From assembly GCA_029204225.1 (NCBI GenBank), contig CM055113.1, positions 17,586,445 through 17,650,444 of the forward strand: a stretch of 64,000 nucleotides of DNA. The letters are read 5' to 3'. This document shows, in pieces, positions 12,780 through 25,130 of this stretch. Positions within the stretch are counted from its first letter, which is position 1. Each line of letters opens with the position of its first letter. The DNA is from Diphasiastrum complanatum (taxonomy: Eukaryota > Streptophyta > Lycopodiopsida > Lycopodiales > Lycopodiaceae). Under the pieces are notes generated by a model. It worked only from the letters and a program-made list of their open reading frames with translations. It did not search any database and was not told the origin of the DNA. The position numbers were made by a program, and so were the translations under genes.

Positions 12780-15000
12780 AATACAACTTCCAAAAAGTTG
12801 GAGATCCAAGAAACCACTAGCAAAATTTTAAGGGGCAATTAAAAGGCATGGCACTAATTTAGAAATTGGTCTACCTAGACTTTGAAAGGTATTTCGGAGT
12901 TCTATAGCCTAGAGCACATTGACGTGCTAGCCTAGGGGACTCCAAAAATTATTTTCATGCATGCCAAAACGTGTTTATGACAAAGTTGGAAATCCACTAA
13001 TCTTTTAATGATTTTTTTATAGAAGTGGTATTGCAAGTTGTTAAAAATAGGTTCACCTAGACTTTGATAGATTTTTGGAGCTCTGCAGGCTGGCATGCCA
13101 ACATGCCTAAGGAGCTTTAACAAGAAAACTAAATGTCTTTTTTTAACAAACTTGGGAATCCAATTTCACATCAAACATTTAACTGGCCCATTGGAAGACA
13201 TGGTGCAACCTTTAAAATGTGTTTACCTAGACTTTGATACATCATTTTCAAGTCCTATTAAGTAGCATGCCTATTTGGTGGTCTAGGGGGCTCCAAAAAG
13301 ATTTTATATATTTTTGACAAAATACCTTTTTTTTACATAGTTGGGAATCCCACTACCCATCAAACTTGTAATGGGCCCATTAAGTGAAACGGTGCTAGTC
13401 TTTACAAATGTGTTTACTTGGACTATGAAATAATCTTTTTAAAGCCCTATATGCTAGTATGCCAAGATTTTTTAATTTGATGAAAATACTTTTTTTCGAA
13501 AACTTGGGAGTCCCATTAACCATGAATCTTTTAATGATCCCATTAAAAGACATGGTGCTACCTTCAAAAAGTGTGTTAGCTAGACTTTGAAATAACATTT
13601 TTTGAAGCTTACAGGGCAATAGACCAAGATATTAGCCTATATGGCTCTAAAAATAGTATTTCAAATATATAAAGCTACTTTCATTTATATGGTTGATAAT
13701 CCAACCCATCAAATTTTCAAATGAAAATGCTACCCTTCAAAAATGTGTTTATCTAGACTTCAAAAAATAAATAAATTCATGGAGCACTACAAGCTAGCAT
13801 TTTGGAATACTAGCCTCTAGGACTACTCTAAAAACATTGAGTGTATCACAACGTTTTTTTTTTCAGAAATTGAGTGTATCATAGCGTTTTTACATCATCA
13901 AATTTAAGAATCCCATTATCCGTCAAATTTTTAACATGCCCACTAAAGGACATGGCACTACTCTTTGAAAATGTTTTTACCAAGTCTTTGAAAATCTATT
14001 TTTGGAGTGCTATAGGGGCCGGTGTGCTATAGGCAATAGGGCTCCGAAAAAATGGCTCAATGAAACTCTTTCAAATGTATTTAAATATATATATATATTT
14101 TTTATAGTTGGGAATCCCACTACCCATCAAACTTTTTAATGAGCCCATTAAAGGACATGGTGCTACCCTTTAGAAATATGTTCGCCTAAACTTTGAAAAA
14201 GAGCTTTTGGAGCCCAGCACATTGGAGTGCTAGTCTACAAGGCTACACAAAAAAATTTCAAATATATTAGGTTGGTTTCACATGGTAAAGTACAGCACCA
14301 TTTTCAAAATTTGCACTTACCCCCCAGTTTGAAAGCCCAAGTCCTTCCAAGTCATTTCATGTGAAAAGCCTTTTCATTTGCAGGGCAAAGCATTTATTAT
14401 CTAAATTTAAATTAGATAAGGTATTTATAATTTTTATTGGAGAGAAGAGAAATGGCCTACCACTTACCCCCCAATACTCCAAGAGGCCCAAGGTACTCCC
14501 TTGGTATCTTGACTTCTTACCCTAGCTTGGCAACCTTCAATGCCACCTAGCACTCCTTGTGAAATGGGGGGTAGGCCTCTTGGAGTGGCTCCACCAATCA
14601 AAGCATGTGAAGCCACACTTAGAATTGTTTTTTAACCATAGTGCTACCCTTCACATATGGCCTTGCCTAGTCTGTGAAAGTCTTTGCATAGCTGGAAGTC
14701 TCAAAAGGCATCACAACTAAGAGGATTTAGGGTAAAGTCTCAAAATATTTTATTTGTACTTACCTTATATTCCCTCTAACCATTAAGACATGGTGCTACC
14801 CACTCAAAGTAGGTCTAGCAAGACAATGAAAATTTGGAGCACACACAAAACAACTTCAATGCACATTTTTAAAATTCAAGACTATCTATCAACTTTCTAA
14901 CATGTCCATCAAAAGACATAGTGCTACTCTTTAGTAAATGTTTACCTAGACTTTGGAAAAATCTACGTGAAGCCCAACACAATCATGCATGCGAGCTAAA
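12780..15000. repeat. Degenerate tandem array, unit about 165-215 bp, about ten units
   Basis: A block recurs with many substitutions and indels: an A-rich run, TTGGGAATCCCACTACCCAT, CAAACTTTTTAATG, GCCCATTAAAGGACATGG, TGCTACCCTT, AAATGTGTTTACCTAGACTT, TGAAA, then GGAGC and GCTAGC-like parts. Clear units begin near 12783, 12983, 13151, 13336, 13500, 13678, 13889 and 14099; two more fragmentary ones lie near 14767 and 14874. A foreign block at 14275-14660 interrupts the array. The unit length is close to that of a nucleosome, as in many satellites, but copies are far less uniform than in an active satellite. Confidence 0.75.
14275..14660. other. Block interrupting the tandem array, with internal inverted repeats
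   Basis: Lacks the array motifs. CACTTACCCCCCA occurs twice (near 14308 and 14460), and ACTCCAAGAGGCC near 14477 is matched in reverse complement by GGCCTCTTGGAGT near 14573. TTACCCCCCA is also roughly matched by TGGGGGGTA near 14562. This could be a small non-coding insertion able to fold; no terminal repeats with a target duplication were identified. Confidence 0.4.
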
Positions 15001-15245
15001 CCTAAAGGCCTCCACATTCTTAATAGTCACCTTATTTGACCCCTTGTAATTCACACACATCCAAAAACTTCCATTCTTTTTCGCTTTCGAAGAACATGAA
15101 TGTTTTAAGGTGATTTATTGGGCGGATATTCCAATTCTCAAATAGTTTTCTATTCAAAATCTCTATCTCCTGTCTTTGAGAAAACCTATTAGGTTGCCTA
15201 GAGATGGGTTGACTTCTTGGAATTAACTCTATCCAGTGGTCTACT
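15000..15245 (-). pseudogene. Gypsy reverse transcriptase N-terminus scrap
   Basis: Read leftward from 15245, the minus strand gives DHWIELIPRSQPIS, RFSQRQEIEILNR, then NWNIRPINHLKTFMFF, and after a frame change MCVNYKGSNKVTIKNVEA. These align with the start of the Gypsy RT domain, where the family has a DH.I.L...P.S.RP.R pattern, then I.PS.SP, then a CVDYR.LNK.T.K motif. It is about 80 codons with one frameshift and no catalytic part. It lies at the edge of the tandem array and belongs to a different Gypsy group from those at 18336-30491. Confidence 0.7.
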
Positions 15246-15836
15246 GACCTAGATGGTAGTAAATCATGATTTCTTCTTTATTTTTTGATAGAAAACTCCA
15301 ACCCATCCAACTTGTCACAAGAAAATCCAAAATCTTATCTATCATTTATATAGAGGTATTTTGTGATATGAAAATCAATGTGTCATAATATTGTTTTTGT
15401 TATGCAGTTCAAATTCGACAAAAGCAGGTAAATTAAATATGAGAGAAAAAAACCTCAAATAAATTACTCTTTTTGGGCCCACAAAATGACAAATAAAACG
15501 TGTTATTTCCTTTAAATTTTAATCTGCTTGAGGTTTCAAACACTATTCTGCAAATTATCTCAACCCAATTGAAGTAGGAGCATTGACTAGTTTGTAGTTC
15601 TAAAATCTCAATATCTGTAATAATCTCTTAATGTATTTCCATTGGTTTAATTAAAGCTTCTTATTGTGTCAATCTCTTTTGATTTGAACCCCCCAACAAA
15701 AGTGTGTCTTAACAAGATTCTTCAGTTTAAAATGAGATGCTAGTGGAGATTTTGTGAAGAATTTGGGACCAATTAAGATCCAAATCCATAACCTGATCTT
15801 TGGTTAGAAATAGATCAACTCTACCAATGTTGCCAA
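15246..15836. other. No recognised gene
   Basis: AT-rich sequence between the Gypsy scrap and the LTR at 15837; no family match seen. Confidence 0.45.
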
Positions 15837-16521
<685 letters not shown>

Positions 16522-16604
16522 CTCCCTCTTCAACTAGTTATAGACTTTGAGAACACTTTTCTTTCTCAACTCAATGAACTTCGTGCGGATTTGCTAAGAC
16601 TGCC

Positions 16605-16886
16605 ATGATTGACGCTCAACAGACTGAAATTGCTTCTCTTCGTGCTGTGCTTAGTGCGGACATCATCCCTGATATCTCTCGTGTTGTTGAGGATACTAAG
16701 GCATCCATGAGTAAGCTTCCCCTACTTGAGCGCCAGATACATGAGTGCACTGCCCAGATTCCCATTCTTGAATAGCGGCTTCATGAGATGGTGGAACATG
16801 TATAGAAAGTACCTACTCTCGAGCAAGAAGTACGTGAGACCAAATCATGGGCTTCTATCCTGAGATCATCTACCACCTCTTCATAG
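16605..16886 (+). pseudogene. Unrecognised coiled-coil reading frame, antisense to adjacent Copia
   Basis: From the ATG at 16605 a frame of about 94 codons runs to a stop at 16886 with two internal TAG codons (near 16772 and 16812), each where a glutamine would fit. The translation is heptad-like and charged (QQTEIASLRAVLSA, LPLLERQIHE, VPTLEQEVRE), typical of a coiled coil, and contains a loosely repeated PxLExxxHE pattern. It lies between a polypurine tract and a truncated Copia RNase H on the other strand. Family unknown. It could be a fragment of a retroelement accessory ORF or of a host gene carried into the element; I cannot choose. Confidence 0.4.
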
Positions 16887-18335
16887 GATTGGTTGTCAGC
16901 TTTTGGGTTGATAGGTTGTCAAAAAAGATGATTGGGCTCTCTGAAAAGTCTAGCAAGTGAAGATCCTTGATCATGCTCTTGATCCATACCATCTCCTTTG
17001 TGCAATGTGTAAGTGCTTTGTACTCGGCCTCACTAGATGACAATGAGATAATGTCTTGTTTCTTTGACATCCATGATACAGCTCCATCACCTATGAAAAT
17101 ACAATGAGCACTTATGGATTTCCTATTCAGTTTATCTCCAACAAAGTCCGAATCTGAAAATCCAAACAAGTTAGGTGATGATCCCTCGTACAATAATATG
17201 CCAAAATATTGAGTTCCAATGATATACCTCAAAACTCGTTTCCCTAGTTTCCAATGCTCTTCACTAGGGTCTTGCATGAATTGGCTCAATTTACCAACAC
17301 AATAGCTTAGATCTGGTCTTGTGATGGTTAGATAGATGAGTGAACCAACTAGCTTCCTATAAAGAGTAATGTCCTTGAAGGATCTTTCATTACCTCTTAT
17401 AGTTAGCTTTACATTTGACTCCATAAGTGTACCACAAGACTTTGCATCTACCATATGAGATCTTTCTAGAATAGAATTAGCATACTTCTCCTGACAAATG
17501 AAAGTAGAATGATAAGATCTAATCACTTCTATTCCTAAAATGTAATGCAAATGACCAAGATCATGCACCTCAAACTCACTCTTGAGAGCATTCTTGATAT
17601 CCTCCACAACTTGGCTATCTCCACCACTCAAGATGATATCATCCACATAGATCAACAAGATGGTAACATCATTTCCAACAAACCTATAATAAAGTGAATG
17701 ATCATACTCACTCATAACAAAGCCTTGAGAGAGTAAAAAAGTGTTAAGCTTAGCATACCAACTCCTTGGTGCTTGCTTAAGGCCATATAAGCTCTTTTGT
17801 AGAAGAGACACATAATTTGGCTTTGTAGGTGAAATGTAGCTCTCGGGTTGCTCCATGTACACTTCCTCCTCAAGATCACCATTCAAAAAATTATTTGTGA
17901 TATCCAATTGCCATAGATTCCATCCATAAATAGTAGCAAGAGAGATGATGACCCGAATGCTTACCATCTTTGCCACGGGTGCAAAGGTTCCATCATAGTC
18001 AATACCATGTTCTTGAGCATATCCCTTCGCCACCAACTTTGCCTTATGCTTATTGATAGATCCATCTTGGTTTGTCTTCACCTTGAAGATCCATTTAAAT
18101 CCAATAGCGTGTTTGTCCTTAGATAACTCCACCAATCTCCATGTTTCATTCTTCAGAAGAGCTTGATACTCAAGATCCACTACTTGGATCCACTCCTCTT
18201 TGTTCCTTGATTCATCTACACTAGTAGGCTCATCAATAGAGGTTAGAAATGCAAAGTGTGTAACTCCAACAACTTGCTTACCTTTCTCATCATATGTGAG
18301 ACTTGAAGGCATGTGTCTTTCCCTTGATAAACTAC
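16870..18335 (-). pseudogene. Copia RT-RNase H, truncated at both ends
   Basis: A 480-codon open stretch (18312-16870) without stops, so decayed less than most neighbours. It starts in the linker before RT (SSLTYDEKGKQV), continues through RT ([62 protein letters not shown]) with the catalytic LLIYVDDIILSGG, then RNase H (SDSDFVGDKLNRKS, SSSEAEYKAL). It ends at 16870 inside RNase H, before the usual SKHIE tail, where coiled-coil sequence of opposite sense begins. The other end joins Gypsy protease at about 18336. Gag and integrase are absent. Confidence 0.92.
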
Positions 18336-18912
18336 GGTAGTAGATGGAGGATTGGCCATCAACACATCAACTAGCTTGATCTCCACTACTTTGTATCAGA
18401 AATGGGGTTTGCAAGGGTTGAAGCCAGCAAGATTCTCCATCAAGCTAGCGGATCAATCATGCATAAAACCAAAGGGTGTGGTTGAAGACATTCTGCTAAA
18501 GATAGTGGGAGTGCAGTTTGTCATCACCTTCGTGGTAATGAAAATACCAGAATCTCCTTTCGCTTATCACATTTTACTTGGAAGACCTTGGTTGAGAGTC
18601 GCGCAAGTGATTCAACGATTGGAAAACCGGGAAACTCACCTTTGAAAACAAAGAGAAGGCCATAAAGGTGGATCCAACCACATGGGCGGTGAAACCTATT
18701 ACACCCAAAGCTGATGACGAGTCGTCTACCACCGATCACACAATTGATTGCCCAAAGAAAGCCAAGGGAGGTCAATATGATTCACAAACAGATATTGTAC
18801 AATGGGCGAATGAATTAACAATAGTTGACTATATGGCTGGGCATGCATGTCATCCAGATTTGGATACGGAACCTAGCTCCAAGGTAGAACCACCCAATGG
18901 TGGATATTGATA
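18336..18912 (+). pseudogene. Gypsy aspartic protease region
   Basis: Retropepsin-like segment of a Gypsy element. VVDGGLAINTS contains the presumed catalytic aspartate, with DGG where classic retropepsins have DSG or DTG. It is followed by LISTTLYQKWGL, IKLADQSCIKPKGVV, the hydrophobic FVITFVVM strand and the flap-end motif LLGRPWLR near 18580. A frame change near 18620 precedes the linker (VDPTTWAVKPI). The same region is present on the minus strand at 28993-29680, where the motif reads VVDRGWG. The 5' side joins Copia at about 18336, so gag is missing. Confidence 0.85.
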
Positions 18913-19167
18913 TTTGTAAACACGAGGTGAATATTGATATTTGTAATCACAAGACGAATGCTAGACCAGTTCCAAAGAAAAATAACGAGGGATAAAACTA
19001 TGTTGATAAAAAAAAAAAAAAAAGCTCTAAATTCCTTGAAGTAAATCTGAATAGAACCAGATGCAGCATCATCATCCTGATTGCACATGATTGGAAATCC
19101 AAAGATTACAAATCGCACTAAGATCAACATGATGAAGGAGGAATCTCGATGAACACCAATTCACGAG

Positions 19168-20700
19168 ATGCTAGAGACCTTCAAGAATTATACCCTAGAA
19201 GATGTAGTAATCATGATGCCACAATCACAGAGAGAACCTGATCAAAATCATGAACCAGGGAAACAAGTCTTTGAAGTACCTGTGCAAACAAAACCCATGA
19301 ACTTAGCTGAGCCAGGCGAAGAAGAGAAACTTGTCAATCTGGGAGAACAATTGACACCCACTGAATTCACAAGGTTACGTGCACTGTTGGTGGAATACAA
19401 GGGTTGCTTTGTATGGATGTACAAAGGTCTGAAGCATATACCACCAACAATAGTCCAGCATACCATACCCTTGGTGGACGGAGCAGTCCCCAAGATAAAC
19501 ATATATTATCGCTGCAATCCTAACTGCACGGAGTTGATCAAACAAGAGTTACAGAAGCTGCTAGATGCCAATTTCATTTGGGTGTCACCTATAGTTATAC
19601 TACCCAAGAAGAACGACAAAACGCGGATTTGTGTAAATTGAAAGAACTATATGCAGTTACAAAGAAATATCATTTTTTCTTACCTTTCACGGAAAGTGTT
19701 TTGGATCGAGTAGCAGGAGTAGAGACCTAAAATTTTTTGGATGGCTTCAACGGTTACAATCAAGTAAAAATAGTGCCGGAAGATCAGCACAAGGCAACCT
19801 TTGCCACCGAATGGGAAACCTATGTCTACAAAGTGATGGCATTTGGACTTTGCAATGCCCCGAGCATCTTTCAACGAGTTACGCAGTCGGCATTCAAAGA
19901 GCACCTATAGAAGTTCCTGGAGATATTCTTGGATGATCTATGCATGCATGGACCGAATTCAGAACACCTATCCAATTTGGAGAAAGTGTTGAAACAATGC
20001 TGTGAATATTAGATCTCCTTGAATCCAGAAAAGTGTCAATTTTGGGTGACTTATGGATTGATATTAGGCCACATTGTATCAAGACATGGAATCGCCACTG
20101 ATCTATCAAAGATCAGGATCATTGTTGATCTACCACCTCCAGGGACGATCCACGGGGTCTATGTTTTCATGGGCCATGCTAACTACTATCGGATCTTCAT
20201 GTTAGATTTTGTGGAGTTAACAAGGCCAATCTACAAGCTAACAAGAGAATCACATTGGACCGAGGAAGCCCTGTAGGCTTTCCAAAATCTTAAAGATGCA
20301 TTGGTCTCAACGCCAATATTAAGACAGCCCAATTGGTCCATAGAATTTCACGTGCATACGGATGCATCTAAGTATGCTATTGGAGTCGTCTTAACCCTGC
20401 CATGAGAGTGCAAAAAGAATTTCCCAATTCATTTTGCAAGTTGAGAACTCAGAGACTTAGAGATGAATTATTCTACCATAGAGTGAGAGGCACTAGCAAT
20501 GATTTATGCGGTTAAGAAGTTTAGGCATTATTTGATGGCCACTCATTTCGCATTTTATATGGACCATCAACCCTTGCTTTATCTTGCAACACGAGAAGAA
20601 TTACTAGATGGTTGCTTCTGCTGTTAGAGTTTGATTTTCAGATAGTGGTTTGCAAGGGCAAGCAACATTATATGGCAGATCATGTGTCATAAATTAAAGG
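19168..20700 (+). pseudogene. Gypsy RT and RNase H
   Basis: Linker (ETFKNYTLEDVV, LVEYKGCFVWMY) leads into RT: PTIVQHTIPLVDGAVP, KQELQKLLDANFIWVSP, VILPKKNDKTRICVN, then after frame changes WMASTVTIK, the catalytic segment FLDDLCMHG near 19930 (Gypsy form of the YxDD box), and LNPEKCQFWVTYGLILGHIV with the thumb near 20110. RNase H follows with HTDASKYAIGVVL near 20355 and MNYSTIE near 20465. Stops or shifts occur near 19641, 19728, 20010, 20274, 20403, 20484 and in the 20590 region. This copy retains the RT sequence spanning the point where two other pieces of the family are separated at 23972 and 28158, and so serves as the reference for that junction. Confidence 0.9.
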
Positions 20701-21326
20701 GAAGGAAGTTGCAACCCATCCCAATGATGAGCTACCTAATGCGGCCTTGTTTTACATTGATACAGTACCAGAATGGGCCGTTGACATAGTTGAATATCTT
20801 ATGCGGTGCCAACCAAATAAGTCACTACCTAAGGTGGAACATCAGAAGTTGATTCTAAAAGCTAGACCCTATCAGCTGATTGTCGGCCAACTTTATCGAA
20901 AGAGGATCAGACATCATCCTTAAAAGATGTATCCTTCCACATGAGGCCACCCAGATTTTCTCAATATCACATGAAGGCATGGGTGGTGCTCACTTTGCAT
21001 TGGACATTACAGTTTGCAAGATCCTACACTCAAGATGCTGGTGGCCAACGATTCATAATGACACATAAGAATACTTGAGAAAGTGCAATGTGTGCCAACG
21101 AGCTAGGAGACCAACAAGATTAATATTGCATCCAGTTCTAGCTCAAGCACCATTCGAGAAGTGGGGATTGGACTATATCGGTCCTATCCACCCAGCTGCA
21201 AGAGTTCACAAGTCCAATACATCTTCGTGGCTACAAATGATCTAACCAAATGGGTAGAATCCAAGGCAGTGCGAACAGCTGACGCTCGAGCTACTGCCAA
21301 GTTCCTATATGAAAACATCATTGCCC
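20701..21326 (+). pseudogene. Gypsy integrase N-terminal half, truncated
   Basis: Follows RNase H after QHYMADHVS. The zinc-binding domain is recognisable: HEGMGGAHF near 20970, CWWPTIHNDT, then KCNVCQRARRP near 21085, giving H-H-C-C. The core starts with GLDYIGP near 21175 (first catalytic Asp) and VESKAVRTADARATAKFLYENII, then homology to the sister copy at 25740 stops abruptly at about 21326. The second Asp and the Glu of the DDE triad are absent. Frame breaks are present near 20905, 21065 and 21190. Confidence 0.87.
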
Positions 21327-21972
<646 letters not shown>

Positions 21973-22199
21973 TGTATATGTGAGATTGAATAAGTGAATA
22001 GAGCATCCAAGGTTATTTCCTCAACAACCGTGAGCGTATCGCAACATGCCCCCTATTGTGTAATTTTGCCTACACACTTCTTGAGACGAAAGTGCACGGT
22101 TTCCAATGCTCATCCCTTTTATCTACCCAAGTGCCACACACTAACCTTTATCCGCCATCCCAAGCATCCACCTCCTCCCAACCTGTAGTTACTAACACA

Positions 22200-22740
22200 A
22201 TGGCCAACAAACGAATGCGTGGCGCTGCCTCTACATCTTCATCTCCACCTGCTACCTGACAACGTGCCTCCACTACCACACTAACCATTCCATCAACCAC
22301 CGCCACTTCTTCTTCCGTGCAACTCCGTTGTCCACCCATATTCGGATTTGATGATTGGCCAGTTGAAATTGTTGAGTGTGATCTGGTCCAGAGGAGTGCC
22401 GCATTCCGGCCATTTGGATCTTCTTGGACATGGCAGGAAATGCGCATTCACCCGTAACTATTGCGGACTCGTCACGTAAGCCCTGATGGCCGCAGAGTCT
22501 CTCTCAAATAGCTGTTGTTGCCACTCCGGTTGTGGGTGGAGGACGGGTAAGGCTTGCAGTTCTTTTCTCTTGATGGTCTAAGCAAAGAATGATATCTGCC
22601 AGCCACCTCTTGATGACTCGTGAGGATATTTGGATAAAAATTCATTGATGTTCTCCTCCACGGATTTCAGTCTTCGGAAGGCCCAGCTGGCAGATATCAT
22701 TTGTGACCCTCTGGATGATGTTGGTTGGCCCTGGCTGGTG
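22200..22740 (-). other. Coding-like remnant, possibly continuing the coiled-coil ORF
   Basis: On the minus strand one frame reads on from about 22740 to 22265 with only two TAG stops (near 22579 and 22476). It gives protein-like sequence (SWAFRRLKSVEENINEF, ALPVLHPQPEWQQQLF). The plus strand also has open stretches here (ATG at 22200), so the sense is uncertain. The region is clearly GC-richer than the flanks, like the ORF at 22900-23971. No family recognised. Confidence 0.3.
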
Positions 22741-22899
22741 GTTGCGCCTTGCTCTGGTCTCGCGTCTCAGTGGCCGCATCTGTCTGCCCTTGGTCTTGGC
22801 CTTCGGACCCTTGATCTAGTTGAAATCCCCATGTTGTCTGCTGGCTCTGATCTTGGCTGGTACTAGCCTATGCAGCATCAAAATTAGGTGGCGGTAGAA

Positions 22900-23971
22900 T
22901 TACCATAGAGGTGGGCTGGGCCATAGTTTCCATGTATTTCTGGCATGCCTTGAGGCTTTCTTGACCTGGGCAAGCTCTTGCGTTGCGCTAGCCCGATACT
23001 TATTGAACTCCACCTGGTAGCTGTTGAGGATTTGGCTATAAATCTGCGCCTGACGTCGTAGAAGATTCATCTCTGATTGGGAAAGTGGCCTTGTGTCCAG
23101 TGTAGATTGAGCTAACCAAACGAGCTTCTCATCTTGTAAGGCCTTAACCTCCGTCTCCAGGCGTGTGTTCTCTGCTTCCAAAAGTGTAAGTTGCGTCTGG
23201 ATGGGGGCAAGCCATTGGGATGCTTCAGCTTGAAGCTCTCGCACCTTTGTAAAGGCTTCAATCAGCGCTTTGGAGAGGCTTTGAATATATTTGTTTAGGC
23301 CCTCCTCCTTCTGCTCTAGCTTGGCAATCTCCTGGTGCCCTGTTCGTGTTGCTGAGCCAGAATCATCTCTTGCTGCAGCTTGGTGAGGTCTGTTCGCAAC
23401 TGTGTTACTCGTTGCCAATTGTAGTACCCTACTTTCCAGAATAGCTTTGGCTGCTACTGCATCCAGGATGTATATTCCTAGGGTTTGGTACGCCGTCGTT
23501 AGATCCGTGGGAGCAGCTGGTACACTGGCACTGGCAGGGGCCTGTGTTGTATCGGCCCCGACGACTTGTGGAATTCTGTCGTCATTGTCTTCGATCAGGT
23601 CTTCATTTGTCCTGATGCCATCTGGGGCGGTAGGGTCAGCCCGATCTGGTGGTACTACAAAGATTGTTTGTACAAATGTGTCATCAGACAGCGGTTGGCT
23701 ACCCTCAGTAACCTTTGGCGAAGCGGGTGGGGTGTGAGAAACAACTGTGGAAATAGGGGTGATGACGGTTTGTCCGAACAAGAGGATGGGAGGAACTATG
23801 GGGAATTGAATGGTGGTGTGGAGTATGGAAGAAGGTGAGGATGGGGCAGAAAGTGTCTGGTGTGGGGGTGAAAAATTGATAACTTGCATCCATGCCAGAG
23901 TGTCGGGGAACAGTTGCGAATCAGAAGGGTTGAATGTGAGAGGAGCAAATTTACAACATCGAGCACACGGA
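22900..23971 (-). pseudogene. Unrecognised ORF, proline-rich then coiled coil (N-terminally truncated)
   Basis: About 355 codons without a stop. The open frame runs to 23982, but its first few codons are Gypsy RT sequence on the other strand and the only start there is a GTG, so the true N-terminus is missing; the first ATG is near 23889. Layout: a Pro/Ser/Thr-rich segment (residues ~35-150, with PPHQTLSAPSSPSS and acidic DLIEDNDDRIP), then a long heptad-type region with IAKLEQKEEGLNKYIQSL, LTLLEAENTRLETEVKALQD and LRRQAQIYSQILNSY, typical of a coiled coil. The function is unknown. GC content is higher than in the surrounding elements. The truncation at 23971 coincides with the start of the plus-strand Gypsy. 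In the inversion model proposed here this is the C-terminal part of the ORF at 27534-28157, an accessory product of that Gypsy element. Confidence 0.6.
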
Positions 23972-25130
23972 ATGGGTATCACCGATAGTTATAGTACCCA
24001 AGAAGAATGGCAAAATGCGTATCTGTGTGAATCTGAAGGCGCTTAATGCAATCACCAAAAAGGACCATTTTTCTTTACCATTTATGGAAAGTGTTCTCGA
24101 TAGAGTAGCTGGCGACGAAGCCTACAGTTTTCTGGACGGCTTCAGCCGCTACAACTAGGTGAAAATACCCCCCAGAACCGGCACAAGACAGCATTCGCCA
24201 CAAAATGGGGAACTTATGCCTATAAAGTGATGCCATTCGGACTTTGCACTGCCCCAAGCACTTTCCAGCGAGTCATGCAGGCGACATTCAAAGATTATTT
24301 GCAAAAATTTCAGAAAATTTTCTTGGACATCTGTTCATGCATGGAACAGATTCAGAACACTTATCCAATTTGGAGAAGGTATTACAAAAATGTCGCGAAT
24401 ACAAAATCTCTCTGAATCCAAAAAAATGTCAATTCTGGGTGACACATGGCTTGATACTTGGCCATATAGTGTCAAGACACGTGACCACCACAGATCTATC
24501 AAAGATCAGGATCATTGTTGATCTACCACCACCGGGGACGATCCGCGAGGTCTATATTTTCATGGGTCGTGCTAACTATTATAGGATCTTCATTCTTGAT
24601 TTTGCGGAGTTAGCCAGACCAATTTACAAGCTCACAATGGATCCACATTGGAATGAGAAAGCTCTAAAGGCTTTCCAGAAGATTAAGGATGCATTGGTCT
24701 CAGCACCAATCTTATGACCACCCAATTGGTTTATTGAGTTCCACATGCATATGGACGCATAGAAGTATGCAGTTGGAGCAGTCTTAACCCAGCTATTTGA
24801 ACACAAAAAGGATTTTCCAATCCGATATGCAAGCCGACAGCTCAATGATACCAAAATGAATTATTCAACCACAGAGCGGGAAGCACTGGCAGTGATCTAT
24901 GTGGTTAAGAAGTTTCGACACTATTTGATGGCTAGACATCTTGCTTTTTATACGGACCATCAACCCTTGATATATCTCGTTAATAGAACTTGCAACACCA
25001 GGAGAATCACCAGATGGCTTCTTTTGTTGTTGGAATTTGATTTTCGGATAGTAGTTCGCAAGGGAAAACAACACTACATGGCAGATCATGTGTCACAAAT
25101 CAAGGGAAAGGAGATTGCAACCCAACCCGA
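23972..25130 (+). pseudogene. Gypsy RT (from mid N-terminus) and RNase H
   Basis: Homology to the sister Gypsy begins abruptly at WVSP/TPIVIVPKKNGK (23972). RT continues with LPFMESVLDRVAG, SFLDGFSRYN, CTAPSTFQRVMQ, and LNPKKCQFWVTHGLILGHIV near 24415. The catalytic box near 24325 is broken: a base is lost where the sister has FLDDLCMHG, leaving FLDICSCM or FLGHLFMHG depending on frame. RNase H shows MDA near 24755 followed by a TAG, then MNYSTTEREALAVIY and YTDHQPLIYL. A long open stretch starts at 24856. RNase H runs into the linker at ADHVSQIKGKE. Confidence 0.9.

Noticed and set aside
12780-15000. CRISPR-like array
   Set aside because: Units are ~180 bp and diverged, with no short identical repeat or unique spacer pattern, and the DNA is plant.
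22630-22866. Plus-strand ORF of 78 codons
   Set aside because: Competes with an equally open minus-strand frame in line with the coiled-coil ORF; no evidence for this sense.
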